Below, in pieces: positions 1-14,706 of a stretch of 64,000 nucleotides of DNA (position 1 is the stretch's first letter; each line of letters opens with the position of its first letter). Origin of the DNA: Brugia malayi. Taxonomy: Eukaryota; Nematoda; Chromadorea; Rhabditida; Onchocercidae. The position numbers and the translations under genes were made by a program. The stretch covers positions 62,001-126,000 of the forward strand of contig NW_025062479.1 in assembly GCF_000002995.4 (NCBI RefSeq). Reading direction: 5' to 3'. Under the pieces are notes generated by a model. That model worked only from the letters and a program-made list of their open reading frames with translations, was not told the DNA's origin and did not search any database.

Positions 1-310
1 ATTTTAAGTCTAGACCTATGCTTATAAAATCGGGAAGTGTGCCATCACAACGGTGTAATAAATTCCACGTTCACTTAGTTAAAACTTTTAATATTTGGAG
101 ATTAAAATTCAGGTGTTAAATTGTTCTACCTACTTACTTGTGGGGACAACTGGCAAAGTGTGTGATCACTGAGCTCAGCTTTTATTGTATCTTGGCTAAC
201 TATTATGAACTAATGACGGTGAGGATGTGATACTGCTAATGTTAAATTTTTTTTTTCCAAAACAAAACAAATCAAAACATGAAATTGTGTCTAATATTTT
301 AAAACTTTAG

Positions 311-1279
<969 letters not shown>

Positions 1280-1356
1280 AAGTGATATCTTGTTTCTCTA
1301 TTCTTTTTAACTATCGTTACAAATTTTTTATAGAAAAACTTCATAAAACAAGTAAT

Positions 1357-1362
1357 AATAAA
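1357..1362 (+). terminator. Poly(A) signal AATAAA of the E3 gene
   Basis: AATAAA lies 78 bases after the E3 stop codon in AT-rich sequence, a normal nematode 3' UTR length. It is the first exact match after the stop. The opposite-strand TWK gene ends about 570 bases further on, so the two 3' ends need not overlap. Confidence 0.55.
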
Positions 1363-1841
1363 TTGAGTTCAAGTTTTTTCAAAACTACTCTTTGTTGATT
1401 TATTTTTTCCATTTTTCTATTAATTATCTCTTTTTGCACATGAGGAAATTTTCATTAGAGTTATTAAAATAATAAGTAATATTCGCTGTAGTATAATATT
1501 ATTCTATCTTGTTATAGAATCTTATACGGACTTTTATCTTGTAACTCTGAACTGTTTTTCTTCTCTCCGAGTTTTTCTACTTATTTTTTGAATTGATTAT
1601 TCCATCTAAAGCTATTAATTGATTCGATGCTCGTCCTTTCATGTCAGTTTCCTCGTCAAACATCAACTTTTTCATGTGTTTCATTATTTGCTGATTATTT
1701 GCTTAAGAATTAAATGATCTAAATAATGCATAAGTGCCGCTTTAAAACAATGTTTATTAATTTCTACACTTATAAAAAGAGGAGATGTTTATTGGTCCAT
1801 ACTATATACAGATGAGATCAAACAGTATTGTCTCTCTATAC

Positions 1842-1847
1842 TTTATT
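1842..1847 (-). terminator. Candidate poly(A) signal of TWK channel 1
   Basis: The plus strand reads TTTATT, which is AATAAA on the minus strand, 88 bases beyond the TAG stop at 1935. Spacing fits a short nematode 3' UTR. The hexamer is common in such AT-rich DNA, so the call is tentative. Confidence 0.4.
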
Positions 1848-1934
1848 TATTTTTTTAAATAAAAGCTCAATTCTTAACCATGAATCATGAATACGATAAC
1901 GCAAATAAAACAATAAATTTGTTACATACTACTG

Positions 1935-3776
1935 CTACATGTATGATTCATCTGCATCCACGAAAATTATCGATTCGATGTCAACAGTGATTGGTCGTGG
2001 ACACTGAAAGTTGTTTATTGGATGATTGTAATGATTTTTAACTATATCTTTTGATAAATTTTATAATCAAGTCTGAAACAGCAAGTTTAAAATCCTATGA
2101 ATACATTTAATAAGCATGCGGAAGTTTCGTCAATAAACTTACCCGTAAAGTACCTAATTCACCTGCTTCTACTTTAATTGCTGCATTAACGAATTCATCA
2201 AGGTTTAGATCAGCAATTTCATTTATTGGTAAGTCGAAATAATCACCCAGATTTCGAACCAGTTGTTTCATTGTAAGCCTACAAAAAAAAAAAAAAAAAT
2301 TAATTTGAGATTTGTGAGATACACTAAAGATCTAGGCCAAACACTGTTGTGCAGATGTAACTTCTGAAATTATAAAACTTATAGTTGTATCGATTTGAAC
2401 TTACCTTCAGCTTTTCAGTGATTATTTTTCATGCACTATCCTATTTGTTTTAATTGATATCCAGAATAAAATTTAATAAATTATAAACAATATTATTATA
2501 TTCAGTATTACGATTTTGCTAATTTATCCGTGATATTTTTCAGGAATAAATCTTTTCGAAATTGCAAGACAATGTGATATTACTCTTGAAATTGTATAAG
2601 AAAATAGTAAGACAATTTCATATCTTGTTAATTAAAATAGTAATATTACTTTTTACCGCCAAACCAAATTTGTACATTTGCAACATTGTCAATTTTACGA
2701 CCAAAATAATGTAACATTTTCAAATATTCAGCAGCAATTTCAATTGCAATAGTTGTTAATGCTAAACCAACAGCTGAGTAAATCAATGTTAACACCAGGT
2801 ATTTTTCACTAAAAAAAAAAAAATGAAATAAAATTTTAAAATAAATTATCTTTTTTTCTGCAATTATCCAATAAATTCCATACAACTTTATTGTTTCTTT
2901 TCTGTAATGTTTTTATTAAAATCCGTAAAAAAAAAAAATTACTTGAATATTTCTGACTGATGTTTTAAATGATTTAAATTATTAAAATTTCAAATATCTG
3001 AAATTATCGAATATGATTTTCTTTTTGGGCTATTATTCGGCTTTTTGCTAGACGAGCTATGAAATTAAGCTTAAAATTATAAATTTTTAAACATTTTATG
3101 ATTATTATGATGATTTCCTTCTATATTTGATAATTTATAATTTTAAATTTGAAAATAAGATTAAATTTTTACTTTTTAGGCACCAAATCACCTAAACCGA
3201 TAGTTGTTAGTGATACAAAATTGAAATAAATAGCTCCAAAGAAATCCATTTCCGGTTCATAGCTTGCAATAACTATTGAACCAATTATGATGTAAATGAA
3301 AAAGGCCACAATTAGTACCAATGCTTCGCCCCATTTTTCCACCTATAAAAAAAAAAAAATTTTATAGAATTTTGGAAATTTCATGATATTAAATTACAAT
3401 TGATGAAATAATATGCAAAATATTCTCAATCAATTTCTCATGTTTTTTTTTTTTTTTTTTTTTTTTTTTGCTTTTAACATTTTTTTCCAGGAATTTAAAT
3501 TGTTGTGACTTAATAAAACAACAAGTACCATCATTACTTATAAGGAAAATTTTCATCTACAAAAAAATAAATAAATAGATGAAATTAAATAAATTTTTTG
3601 CTAACCTTTTTTATTTCAGAACTACCTGATATATCGTCATCATTTGCAATTCCCTGTAATATACTCATTTTTTTTACATTGACAAAATATGCAAAAAAAA
3701 AATTTTTTTTCCCCACTTATTTATTTATAAATAACTTAAAATTTCAAGATCTTTTTGTGCTTTCTTTGCATTTTTT

Positions 3777-3808
<32 letters not shown>

Positions 3809-6800
3809 ATATAACTCTTAGATCAAGAACATACTTGCTTGTTATCATCATTTTTTAAATCACTGATTAGAGCTTCTTTTTCCTTGAACTGTTTTTGCAC
3901 ACTGTAACAGCAGAAAATTGTCCTGCAAAATTATTTGAAGTTATAAAATTTTAATTACAGAAAGATTGAATATCTTTAACTTGAGAGATAAAAAAGAAAA
4001 AGATTGAATATGGATCATTAAATTTGAAAAATTTGATTTACGAAAGCCACCAAAAAAAGTCTGTCAAAATTTGCCATTCGCTTCGACAATTTTAACGATT
4101 TTAAGCTTAATTCTGCCTTTTAACGTTTATCTTTAAAATTTCCTAATTCTTCTCATTTGTCTTAGTCGAAAAAATTTTTGTCTGATTACACTAATAATAT
4201 TTGTAAAAATTTAGCACCATAATTCATGATATTTAGTTTCATCGTAATGATTGTTACCCACAAAAATGGATAAACTGTAAATGTGTATGAAAAAAAAAAT
4301 GCAAATGAAAACTTAAACATAAGGGAATTTTTTTTAAACATCTAAAAAATGTTTATAATTTAAATGTTTAGTCATTATTCTAATCTTCCATTATTTAGTA
4401 CAGTTTACCGTTTAGATTTTTATTTTATTTAAGCCATAAATTAATTTTATTTTTATTTGTTTTTCTGTTCTGTTTGAAAAATTTATTCTATAATTTTATT
4501 TTATTATTTTCCGAAAAAAAAAAATGAAAGATTACTTTAATAAACGAGCAGTTAATTGTGTAATTCCTTTCAAAATTTCGGCTAGAAATTTACCCAAACT
4601 AGCAATTGCAAGCATTGTAAATGGTATGCCTAACACACCATATGCTATTACAAAAAGTCTTCCTTCCATTGTTTTTGGTGCCACATTACCGTATCCTGAA
4701 AATAAACGGAAAAATAAAAAGAAAAAAGGAGAAAAAGTTCCATTAAATAAATCTATATTAATGCATATATAAATAAAAATATGTTTGTTAAATACTATAT
4801 ATTTTTTTATATGTAGTATATTAGAAAAATTACTGCAATAAATTTAATCATATTTCTAGATAAAAATAATTTTTTACAAAAAAAAGTTTTTGTCTGAAAT
4901 AAAAGAAAAAAAAATTTTTTTTTTTTGACCGAAATCATAAGAATTGAATGATATTTGTGGTGATGGGTAATATATACAAAAGTGTTTTTTGATTTAAATT
5001 TTAATAATTGAAATTTAAAAAATTGCTAATTTTCATTCTTTTCATTTTCATTTCATTATTTTTTCTTCTGTTGAAAAGAGAAAAAAAGAAACATACCAAT
5101 TGTTGTTATTACGGTAAAACAGAAAACAATGGAATCCATAAGAGACCAATAAAGATAATCAACATCATTTGTACCAATAGTATCTTAATAAATTTAAAAT
5201 TAAAATTTTAACTAAATCAGCCGAATTGAAATTCAAAAAATCACAGTAGAATTAGTCTAATAGTTGTTGTAATCAAAATTAAAATATGTAATTTGGATTG
5301 AACTATTTTAAAGTAATCATTTTGTGGCTAAAATTTCAAATGAAATTTAAATTATTGATAATGTTTAAAAAAAATTTTTTCACTTTATCGTTTTCGTAAT
5401 GTCCACATTGCAGTAGGGAAGGAAAAAAAAAACTATAAATAAGAAATTTTAATAAAAAATTTTTGGAATTTAACTGATACTTCGAGAAATTTTATTTTCA
5501 TTTCGATCATCATAAATTTGTTCTTGAAAGCAAATATTGTAAACATCATCGGTTAATTCATCCAAATGTCCTTCATCACAAATTTTAGCGCTACTCCTTT
5601 GTTTTAACATTTCGATCATACATTCCATTTTGGATCGTACTAAAAAAAATTTTTTTCACCTTCAAAAATAAAAAAAAAAGAAACATAATTTAATTTTATT
5701 CCTAACAAAAATTCTTTTTTTTTTGTTTTTTACTTTTAGTTAAAAATTTAAAATGATATATTAATTAAAACTATAATTGCATGATTTGTTAGATTTAAAA
5801 TTACAATTGCATTTTGTGTTTTTATCTTCTTTAATCGTTTTTCTTTCATTTTTCATTTCATTTTTCCTTTTTCTTCTTTTCTCCTTTTCTCTCTCTCTCT
5901 CCCTCTATCACTCCTTTTTTTTATTTAAATATAAATTTGAAATTAGCGTAGCATGCACTTTTTTTTTCATTCAACATTAACTAATACATCAAAAAATGGT
6001 AATTTTTAAAAGCAAAAAAAAAAAAACCTTCTCTCTTTCTCTTTCTCTCGAGAATTAAAACTATATGGAGATTTGTTTTTTTGTTTTTCCTTTTCTTTTT
6101 TTTCCTTTCGGAAAAGTTCACAGCTAAACGATTGAAGAAAAAAAAAATGTTCCAATATTTCTTTTCTTAAATCTTTTTTTTTTCTTTTTGATTTTTTTTT
6201 CAATTTTTCTTTTGTCATTTTTTTTTTCTTTTTAATACAATACTTTTGGACGTAAAAAAATCAGAATTGTTTAATAAATATTTTAAAATGCTTGTAATTT
6301 CGAATTTTATTTTTATTTCACAAAAGACAAAAGAAATTATTTCTCTAAAAAAATTAGCTGAATATTTTGTAATTAATTAAAATTTGAAAATAACAGTTAT
6401 TTGTTCCCTATTTTTGTTAAACATTTATCATTTTTTTCTCTAAAAAAAAAAAGAAATAAAACGAAATAAAACGAATAAAATAAATTTAAAAAAGAAAAAA
6501 AAAAAAAAACATACAATAATCATTTTTGTTTTGTTCTGTAAGACCAATTTTATTTCGTTTATCATCACCACGATATATATTATCATTTCTAATCATCTAT
6601 AATTTTATAATTTTTGTTTTTTTCCCCATTCTAGATTACACACAGCAGAAAAAAAAACGATAATAATAATTTAAATTTTCAGAAGAAAAAAATGAAATTT
6701 ATGATTAAAATTTTATAAAACGAAATTATTAATTAGAACTAGTATGCTGCAAAATATTTAAAATATAAATTTTTAATTTTAATACATTGCAAAGTATGTA

Positions 6801-9559
6801 AAATCTAGAAAGAATTTAATTTTAATAATATATATGATAAAATTGAACTGTCGAATTTCGATTGATAGCAATAGCTTCAAGTTGTCGTATTGCTAATGCT
6901 CCCAGGAGAACATAGGCGGCAACAGCAACAACCAAAACCAAATGAAGCGCATAGGGCGTAAGCTGAAATATTATTTCTTATTTAATCTTATTTTTTTTTT
7001 TTTAATTTATAATTGTTTGAAAGACAAAAAGAAATAAATTAAAAATTTTTTAAAATTATAAAGCGAAAACATTCATTCATCATAAATTTTTGACAATGAC
7101 ATAAACTACTTAATCAATATCTCAAGCATTTTTTTTCGTTTTTTTTTTTTTTTTTTAATTTGCAATCGAATAACAAATTGATCTGTTAACTTTTGAAATC
7201 TCAATAACAAATCAATCTGAATTGTTTTTTTTGTTTCATTAAAATTTTTTTTTTTTTTTTTTTTTTATCAAAATAAATTTGAATAATGAAAGCACTGCAA
7301 TTTCTTTAATAATACTCATTTGAATTGTCATTATATAATGTATTGCATAAATTAACTAATATTTTACTTTTCACTAAATTTTATTTTCTAATTATAATTT
7401 TCTTTTTGTTCCAACTAACAATATTTTTTGTTGTTGTAAATTTGAATAGATTTTGCTAACAATGTTGGATGGTGCAACTTAGAGAAAAAAAACGACTTCA
7501 ATTGAAGTTTTATTTTGTTTTGTTTTCCCTGTTTTGTGTTATTTATTTATTTACTACTTTTTTGAACAAAAATGAAAGATCGCTCTAAAAGAAGCTAAAT
7601 GAATTGGAAGAGAACGAGGTTAATTTCACAAAATTTTTATTTCTTTAAAATTTTACTCTCTTTTGCTTTTCTTTCTTTCTCTCCCTCTCCCTCTTTCTCT
7701 CTCTCTTTATCTTCCCTTTTTTGTTGCTCGTAAAAATAAAAGTGAAAACGAAATAAAAAATTGGAGAAAGCCAATTAAATTAGTTTGAATGTTGTAATTT
7801 CAATAATTTTTATGAGATAATACTGAAAAAACATAATTAATTATTTTAAAACATGAAATTAATTTTTTTATTTTCGTCTTTTTTTGTTTTTTTTTTTTTT
7901 TTTTTTTTTTTTTGCATCAAATTAAGTTGCTTTTGCTATTGACAATCATAATCATTAACTAATTTATCATTTAAAACGTTTAACTCGACAATGGTATACT
8001 TATTCATTTATTATAATTTTTGCCTTTTTTTATATGTTAGCAAATTATAAGCCTCAAACTTTCTGAAAGAAAAAAGATAACAACGATAAATCAGATAAAG
8101 TTATCGCTAATGATAAAAGAAGGAAATGATACCGACCTGGAAACTTGAAAAAAATTCATTTTTTTTTTTTTGAGAATTATTGATGAACTAACTTATGCAA
8201 TTTTTATTTTCAAAAAATATTAGTAATAATAATACATTCAATAATAATTTAAAAAGCAGATTTTGAAATTGGTCAAAAAACGCTAATGGCAATTGAAATT
8301 TAATCTTTCAAACAATTATTATATAAATATATTTTTCTTTTCTGAAACTTTAATCACCAAATATCTTTTTTCCTACGAGCATCATAAATGTTAATAGGAA
8401 AGAAAATTACAATACTTTCATTTGCTGGTAGTAAAATTTTATATTGGATAATAATTCAGTGTAATCTGAAATAAAATAATTTTAATGAGAAAAACTAAAA
8501 AACATATTTTATTCAAAAAAAAAAACATTAGTGTTTTTTATAATTAAATTAAGTAATTATCAAATATTAAAATTAATTTGCTGCTAATTTATTGATTGTT
8601 GAAACTGATTTATTACTAATTTATTTAGCCTTAAATCTATTTTATCACTGATTATTTGGAATTTTTTTTTCTGTTTTATCAAGATGAAAATAATTTGCTA
8701 ATTTCACATTAAAAAACTGTAATGAAATGATCAAATTCTATCTAAAATACAAATGATAACAAATTTAGCTGTCATTAATTTTTTATTAATATTAAATTCA
8801 TCGTGTAAATAACAATGGAAATTGGATGAAAATAAGAGAAATAGAAAATGAAATAAAAAATGGAAGAAAAAAAGTAAGCGAAAAAGTTTAAAAAAAAAAA
8901 AAAAAAAGGATTCATTTCTAAATTAAAATTTGATTGGACTGAAAAATGAAAGTGCACATTTATTATAGAAATAAATTAAATTGTACGAAGCATAGAACAA
9001 TTTATGTTTAATTAATATTTTACTTAACTATTTGACAAAATTTATTAGTTTCTTTTTAAAACTAATTAATGTCATTGATAATGTAATAGATTATGCATCC
9101 CAGAAAAAAAAAAAAAGATAAAATTGTGCAAATCTCGGAAATATTGTAATGCATCGATTGAACAATGAAAGGTCAAAACAAAATTTAATTGTTTGCAATA
9201 ATTTGATAAAATTTAAAGTAACTCTAAAAATTTATTCGATAAATTAATGACGAATGATCTTTAGAATTTCTGTGCTTTAAATATTCGAAGGTAATTTTGT
9301 ATTATGTCAAAACATTTAGTGGCTAATGTAATTCAAAATAATTTTCAAATTTCTTTGCTATTAATTTAATATTATATATATTCAAATTTTATATGGCAAA
9401 AAGTAAATAAGATATTTGTGCATCTGAAATAGGCATTTTAATTAAGTAATATGTCAAAAGTTATTGAGTTCCTGATTGATAATAGCTAGAATTTAGTGCA
9501 ACTTATTTGCTTGCATTTGATATATTCGTAAAAATTTTGATATCATTTATTTAAATAGC

Positions 9560-9616
<57 letters not shown>

Positions 9617-10159
9617 GCCCAAATTATAATCAAGATGATTTGATAGAAAATTGCTTAAGTAAAATGAGATAATTAAGTTTATACAATACAGAATTATAAT
9701 GTGACTAAAGAAATTAATTAAACATCAGCAACTCAAAAAGCATAATAATAACAATAGGAATAAGAATTGTGATAATGAAATAATAATAATAACTCGAGAC
9801 TATTGTGAAAAGAAAACGTAAATTTTATGACAAACTTATACATATATCTATCTAGAACTTAGTGACATTTAATACCTTTAAAATTCAAACGAAAATGTAA
9901 AATTTAAAAAATTAAAAATGCAGCAAAATATTGCTTATTTCTGTTTGGAATATTTGACACTTTTAAAAAAAAAAAAAGAAAAACTATTTAGCAATTAGCA
10001 ATGTGATACTTTTTATTTTATTATACTATGTACAATCATTAGATAGTTTTCCGATTTAAGACATACCAGATGTAATTGATCCTTTATTCCTTTAATCCCC
10101 TTTCCCATCCGGAAAGCAATATTAATTCGATTTTTCGTTTTCTGCTCTCCTAAAATTAC
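1935..10159 (-). CDS. Two-pore-domain (TWK/K2P) potassium channel 1
   Basis: Twelve exons in transcription order: 10067-10159, 6849-6962, 6515-6596, 5481-5639, 5097-5183, 4536-4695, 3835-3922, 3606-3653, 3173-3342, 2650-2808, 2143-2278, 1935-2003. All phases agree and give 454 residues plus TAG. K2P channels dimerise in the plasma membrane and carry background K+ current. Seen in order: M1 (LHLVLVVAVAAYVLLGAL, about 37-54), an extracellular cap of about 90 residues, first filter TTIGYGN (about 175-181), M2 (VLGIPFTMLAIASLGKFL), a charged cytosolic linker, M3 (LVLIVAFFIYIIIGSIVIA), second filter TTIGLGD (about 323), M4 (GLALTTIAIEIAAEYL) and the LHYFGRK and IWFGGKK proximal tail. The last exon gives a short tail ending DESYM. 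The 5' end is open: 10067-10159 has an in-frame Met (MGKGIKGIK), but its frame stays open to the acceptor, so an upstream exon is likely. The neighbour at 28972 is a paralogue. The family call is firm; orthology to a particular twk gene is not claimed. Confidence 0.92.
6963..10066 (-). other. Large first mapped intron of TWK channel 1
   Basis: This 3.1-kb gap between the exon at 10067 and the M1 exon at 6849 is mostly AT-rich sequence with long poly-T runs and one TA/GA microsatellite at 9562. No further coding exon was recognised on either strand. Regulatory elements could be present but none can be named. Confidence 0.6.
9562..9616. repeat. (TA)n followed directly by (GA)n microsatellite
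   Basis: About 15 TA units run straight into about 13 AG units inside the large intron of TWK channel 1. It is a compound dinucleotide repeat, likely length-polymorphic. No function is implied. Confidence 0.9.
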
Positions 10160-10722
10160 CTGTAAAATAAGTATCAAAAATTTGAATGAGTTGAAACGAT
10201 AAAAAAAAAAAAAAAGTTGGCGAATCAATTATCAAATAAATTTTAGAAAAAATTAGAAAAAGAAAAAAAATTCTTTTTTAAAATTGCAGTCTGATGAATA
10301 AATCTCCAATGATAACAAAAGTCATGATTAAAAAAGCAAAAAGCAAAAAAAACGTGTACATCTTACTTAAATGATTTTAAAAATTATGCAGTTCAGATAA
10401 TTGCAAAATAATCATGCATTTGTAATAAGATGAATATTTGTTACTTCATTATTACTATTATTAATTGTTATTTATTACTATTAATATTATCAACGTTATT
10501 ATTATTATTTGTTACAGTGTAAAAACATAGTAAATATATTATATAATAACAATGAACGATGTGAGTTTAATTAGGCATTTCTAATTAGTTTTATTCTTTT
10601 TTCTTATTTCTTTTATCAAAAAAAGAAAAGAAAATCAACAATTGATAATTAATGAATTAAATTTTTTAAAGGCATAATTAACAAACGATGTATTATATGT
10701 TTGTAAAATGTTTTTGTTGCTT

Positions 10723-10818
10723 TAATTTTAATCAAAACTAAATATTTGCAAATCAAAACTAAATATTAATTTTAATCAAAAAAAAAAAAAAAATTTTAAT
10801 CAAAACTAAATATTTTAA
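10723..10818. repeat. Short direct repeat, three copies of a TAATCAAAACTAAATATT-type unit
   Basis: The string ATCAAAACTAAATATT occurs three times within about 95 bases, twice preceded by TTTTA and once by GCA, with a poly-A run between copies two and three. It looks like local tandem duplication with slippage. It lies upstream of TWK channel 1. Confidence 0.75.
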
Positions 10819-10998
10819 AATTAGAAGAAATTTTGTAACATATAAATGAACGATGAAAATAAAATGAAGTTTATATATTTGACCTTTTTTTTTTTTTTTT
10901 TTCATAACTTTTTCATCTTCTTTTTTTTCTCCTTCTCTTTATTTTTATAAATATAACTTTGAACGTTTTATTTTATTTTATTTTTTTTTTTTTCATAC

Positions 10999-11069
10999 TA
11001 TAATTTTATAAATTCCCGTGTGGCTTTTTTCAAAAATGCCAATTCTTTCTTATCAGATTGTTTTGTCAT
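10999..11069 (-). other. Possible 5' exon or short ORF upstream of TWK channel 1
   Basis: The minus strand has an AG acceptor (ACTACTAG), then 16 bases later an ATG opening MTKQSDKKELAFLKKATR, then a GTATG donor 71 bases after the A of ATG. This is the layout of a trans-spliced first exon, and a lysine-rich N-terminus would suit a K2P channel. The exon would end in phase 2, whereas the next known exon (10067-10159) starts in phase 0, so an unseen exon would be needed. Without splicing the frame stops at TAG after 23 codons. Treat it as a candidate only. Confidence 0.25.
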
Positions 11070-13616
11070 CTTTGCAAACCTTTTCCTAGTAGTTTGAAAT
11101 CAAGAATGTATGTCTAAATTTTAACACTTGCTAATTCACATTTTATAAACCATATGCTTCGTTTAGATTTTGTTACAAAAAAGAAAAAAAAAGTGAAAAA
11201 AAAATGTATCTATAAGAATGCTCCTTAAATCAATAAAATAAATTTCAAATTTTTACAACAAATTTACTGTAGATGAAAAAAAAAAAAAAAAAGGAAAATA
11301 AGATAAGAATAAGAAAATAAAGTGAAAATTATTTGATAATAAAGTAAGTGGAAATCAAAATTTTCGCATAAATTTTTTGATTTTGCTTATTTATTTTATT
11401 TTTCAGTGGTATATTTATTATTTATACTACTATGTTACTATATTACTATATGTTTATTACTTTATACAAATGATTAATTCGTAATTTCTTTATTGTTTTC
11501 ATTATTTCATTAATAAATTACTATTATGATAAGATTTGTGACTAACTTCGCAATTACACTTTTATTTGAACATATATAGCTTTTGCAAGAAAATAGCAAA
11601 ATAGAGGAAGATGAAAAGAGAATGAAAAAAAAAAAATCAACGAGTTAACTTTATTTATTCAAAAGTTAAATTTCAAATTTAGATTTAATTCATTCCAAAC
11701 AAAAATAAATATTGCTTAAACTTTACTAATTCTTTTCCTTTTTTTTTTACAAAAAGATGAAAATTGAACATATATTTCAATAAAAATTATCGCTTAAAAA
11801 AAAAAAATGTCAATTGGCATGAACGAAAATTAGAATGTAAAATTGAATAATGATGTAACTAATGGAAAGAAATTTACGTCTTCATTGAAATAAAAAAAAA
11901 ATGAGCTATTAAAGAAGCACAAACGTTTATTTTATTTTTCAATCGAATCATTAGATAACGATGAAATACATTTAATATGTATGAGAATAAATAGTGGAAG
12001 AAAAAAAAAAAAAAAAGGTTAATTAATTTTTTCTTTTCTTTATCTCATCTTATAAAAAAAAAAAAAAAAAAAATAGAAAGAAAGTATTAAATTCAATCAT
12101 AATATCATAATTTTTATGCTAATTTATACATATATATTTTTTTTTATAGAAGAAAAGAAAAGGAAAAAAAAACAAGAAGAAGAAAGAGATAAGTATATAT
12201 AAGCAGTGAAAATGTAGAAATATAAAAATTTAACGCTTCACCAAATTTCAATTGACTGAAAAGAAATGACGAATGATTGAAACGTGAAATTCATTGTTAA
12301 AGTTTAAACAATTTTTAGCATTGCTAAAAGAAAATGAATAAATAACAAAACTGTCTGCATAACTGAATAAATATAAGTGATAAAATTTTAGATTATTGAA
12401 AAAAAAAAATATTTTAAGATTCAATCATAAAAATTTACAAAAAATTATCATTTATCTATTAATCTAGCATTGATATTTATATAAAGCTATCACATGTTAT
12501 GAGTAATTTGCATAAATTTTAAATAAGACCAAAGATAGCTTAAATAATGATAAATATAAAGATACTGAAAGAACAAGGATGACATTGAAAAATGACATTA
12601 GAATAGGTTCAAATGTTATTTTAATATATACATCTATTTATGTCGCATAATGTGCAAAAATGATGTACGAATAATGAAACAACTTTATAACTAATCATCC
12701 ATCATTTATCTTCTAAGCCATCTTTACTCACTTTTTAAATCTTTTCTAAATTTACTACATAATGCATAATGCATCGTATTTTACATAAGCAAAATTATGG
12801 AAAAAAAAAAATATAAACAAATTAATTAAAATAAGTAAATAAATAAGTTAAAAAAGGGATAATTTTTGTTTTTTATGTTTTAACTTTTTCATTGTATTTT
12901 ATTTCACTAATTTAAAATGTTCTATAAGAAGATCATTTTTTCTTTTCTTTTTTTTTTGCTTCTTCTTTTCTGCTTCTTTTGCTTTTTCTTATTCCCTTCA
13001 TTTAACATTGAAGCAATTATGAATGGTAAATTTTAACAATTTTTTTAGTTAAAAATCAATTTCTAACATGTATCGATTAAAAAAAAAAAAAAAAAAATTT
13101 TGATAATTTAACGATTTGTCAGATTAACTATTAAGTAAACTTTAAAAAAAAAAAAAAAAAGGAACGAAAGAAATGTAGCAAAAGCAGTAAATTTGTTGAA
13201 TTAGCTAATAATGAAAACGTACAATTGATACATTACAATTATAAAAAACGAAGTATTAAATTGAATTTGAAAAATCCCGAAAGAAACTTTAAAGTACAAT
13301 GAGTTGAAAATTTAAATTTTATTCGAAACAGATTGCAAAGAAAAAACTAATCAAGTCACGCAATTAGGAGTCAATCATTTCTTCACTACTCAAATTTTTA
13401 CTTTCTAGCATCTTCTAAAGAGAATTATATAAATAGCAACAAGTAAGAATAGAAAAAAAAATGCTTAAGTTTTAATACAAAGCAAAAATTGAAATATTAA
13501 AGAAAGATAAGTGAAATTATTTTTTTAAAGTATTATTCAATCAATAATTTATTTTTGATGTAGTAAATAAATAAATTGAAAAGCAAAGCAAATATAAAAC
13601 AAAATTTGAAACAAAC

Positions 13617-14479
13617 TCTCTCTCAGTCTTTATAACTTCATTAATATGTTAATTATGAATGAAAAAAAAAAAAAAAAAACAAACAATTTAAACAATGAAA
13701 AATATTTAGATTAAAATGAACAAATTTATGATTATAACATATTGTTTACAATAATTGTTAGGTGGAAAAAGCGAGTAGAAATTTAACTAAAAATTCGCAT
13801 TTCTTTTTTTTAGGACTCTAAAATTTGAAGCTATTGTATTTTTCAAAATTTTTAAAGTTGGAATGAAAAGTGTGGAAAATTTGGTGTTGAACCGCTATCA
13901 GTATTGTTGTTTTAGTTAAAAAAGAAAGAAAAAGAAAATGAAATATTAAATAAGTCAAATTTTGGAAACTAATTATGTTGGACAGAAATAACTAGCTTAA
14001 CTTATTTCTTGGACTTTTCTTTTCAAGAATTAAAAACCATCGCATCCATTCTTTAAATATAAAAACTTCAATTTCATTTTTGAAAAATTTCTAACTCTTT
14101 CCGAATCTGAACAGATTTATATGCATTTTTGAGAATGCCAAGAAAAAAATATTAGAAAATAATAGCAAATATGATGAAATGTGGATGAAATGAAATGTCA
14201 CCGATGCAGCATTCCGGTTAACTTCAGGAAATTGCCCGTATTATTATGCATTTTTGATTATTTATAAGACATTCTCTCTGTTTCTTTTCCGTTTCATTAG
14301 CTTAACCGATTAATTTATTCCGATTCACTGAATCAAAGATGAAATAAGTTTCGTTGTCTAAAATATGCCTTTGAAGTTATTCAAGAATTTAATAGAACAA
14401 CAACAATAATAACAATAATAATATCAGTATCGAACAATAATAATAATATTAACAGTAATATAAAGTAATAACAATGATA
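13617..14479 (+). repeat. Inverted repeat A, left arm
   Basis: About 863 bases whose reverse complement recurs at 19867-20730. Paired positions sum to 34347 at the outer end and 34346 at the inner end, so the arms differ in length by about one base, probably in a homopolymer. The stretches compared by eye are identical. The inner end lies in an AAT/ACA trinucleotide-rich patch; the outer end begins at TCTCTCTCAGTCTT. No ORF, terminal inverted repeat or transposase motif is visible. Confidence 0.93.
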
Positions 14480-14675
14480 GTAATAATGATAACCTTTACT
14501 CGTATTGACTTACGATTATTAATCACTTTTCTTCACTTTAATTTAAATTTTACTAGTAAATAATTGCTAGGTGTGAGTATTTTAAACGCGATCAACATTG
14601 AAACTGATAGATATGTTTGTATTTGAAAGGTCGAAGCTTCTGATAATAAATCCAAATTGAAATTACAAAAGGTTT

Positions 14676-14706
<31 letters not shown>

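Larger units (their letters stand above)
1280..1934. other. Convergent 3' UTR/intergenic interval
   Basis: This interval separates the stop codon of the E3 gene (+) from that of the first TWK channel (-). It is AT-rich, has no open frame with splice logic, and holds a candidate poly(A) signal for each gene. Nothing else was recognised. Confidence 0.6.
10160..13616. other. AT-rich noncoding stretch upstream of TWK channel 1
   Basis: No gene was recognised apart from a possible short minus-strand 5' exon at 10999-11069, listed separately. The stretch contains many poly-A/T runs and a short direct repeat around 10723-10818. It must include at least part of the 5' region and promoter of TWK channel 1, but no specific element can be named. 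Confidence 0.5.
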
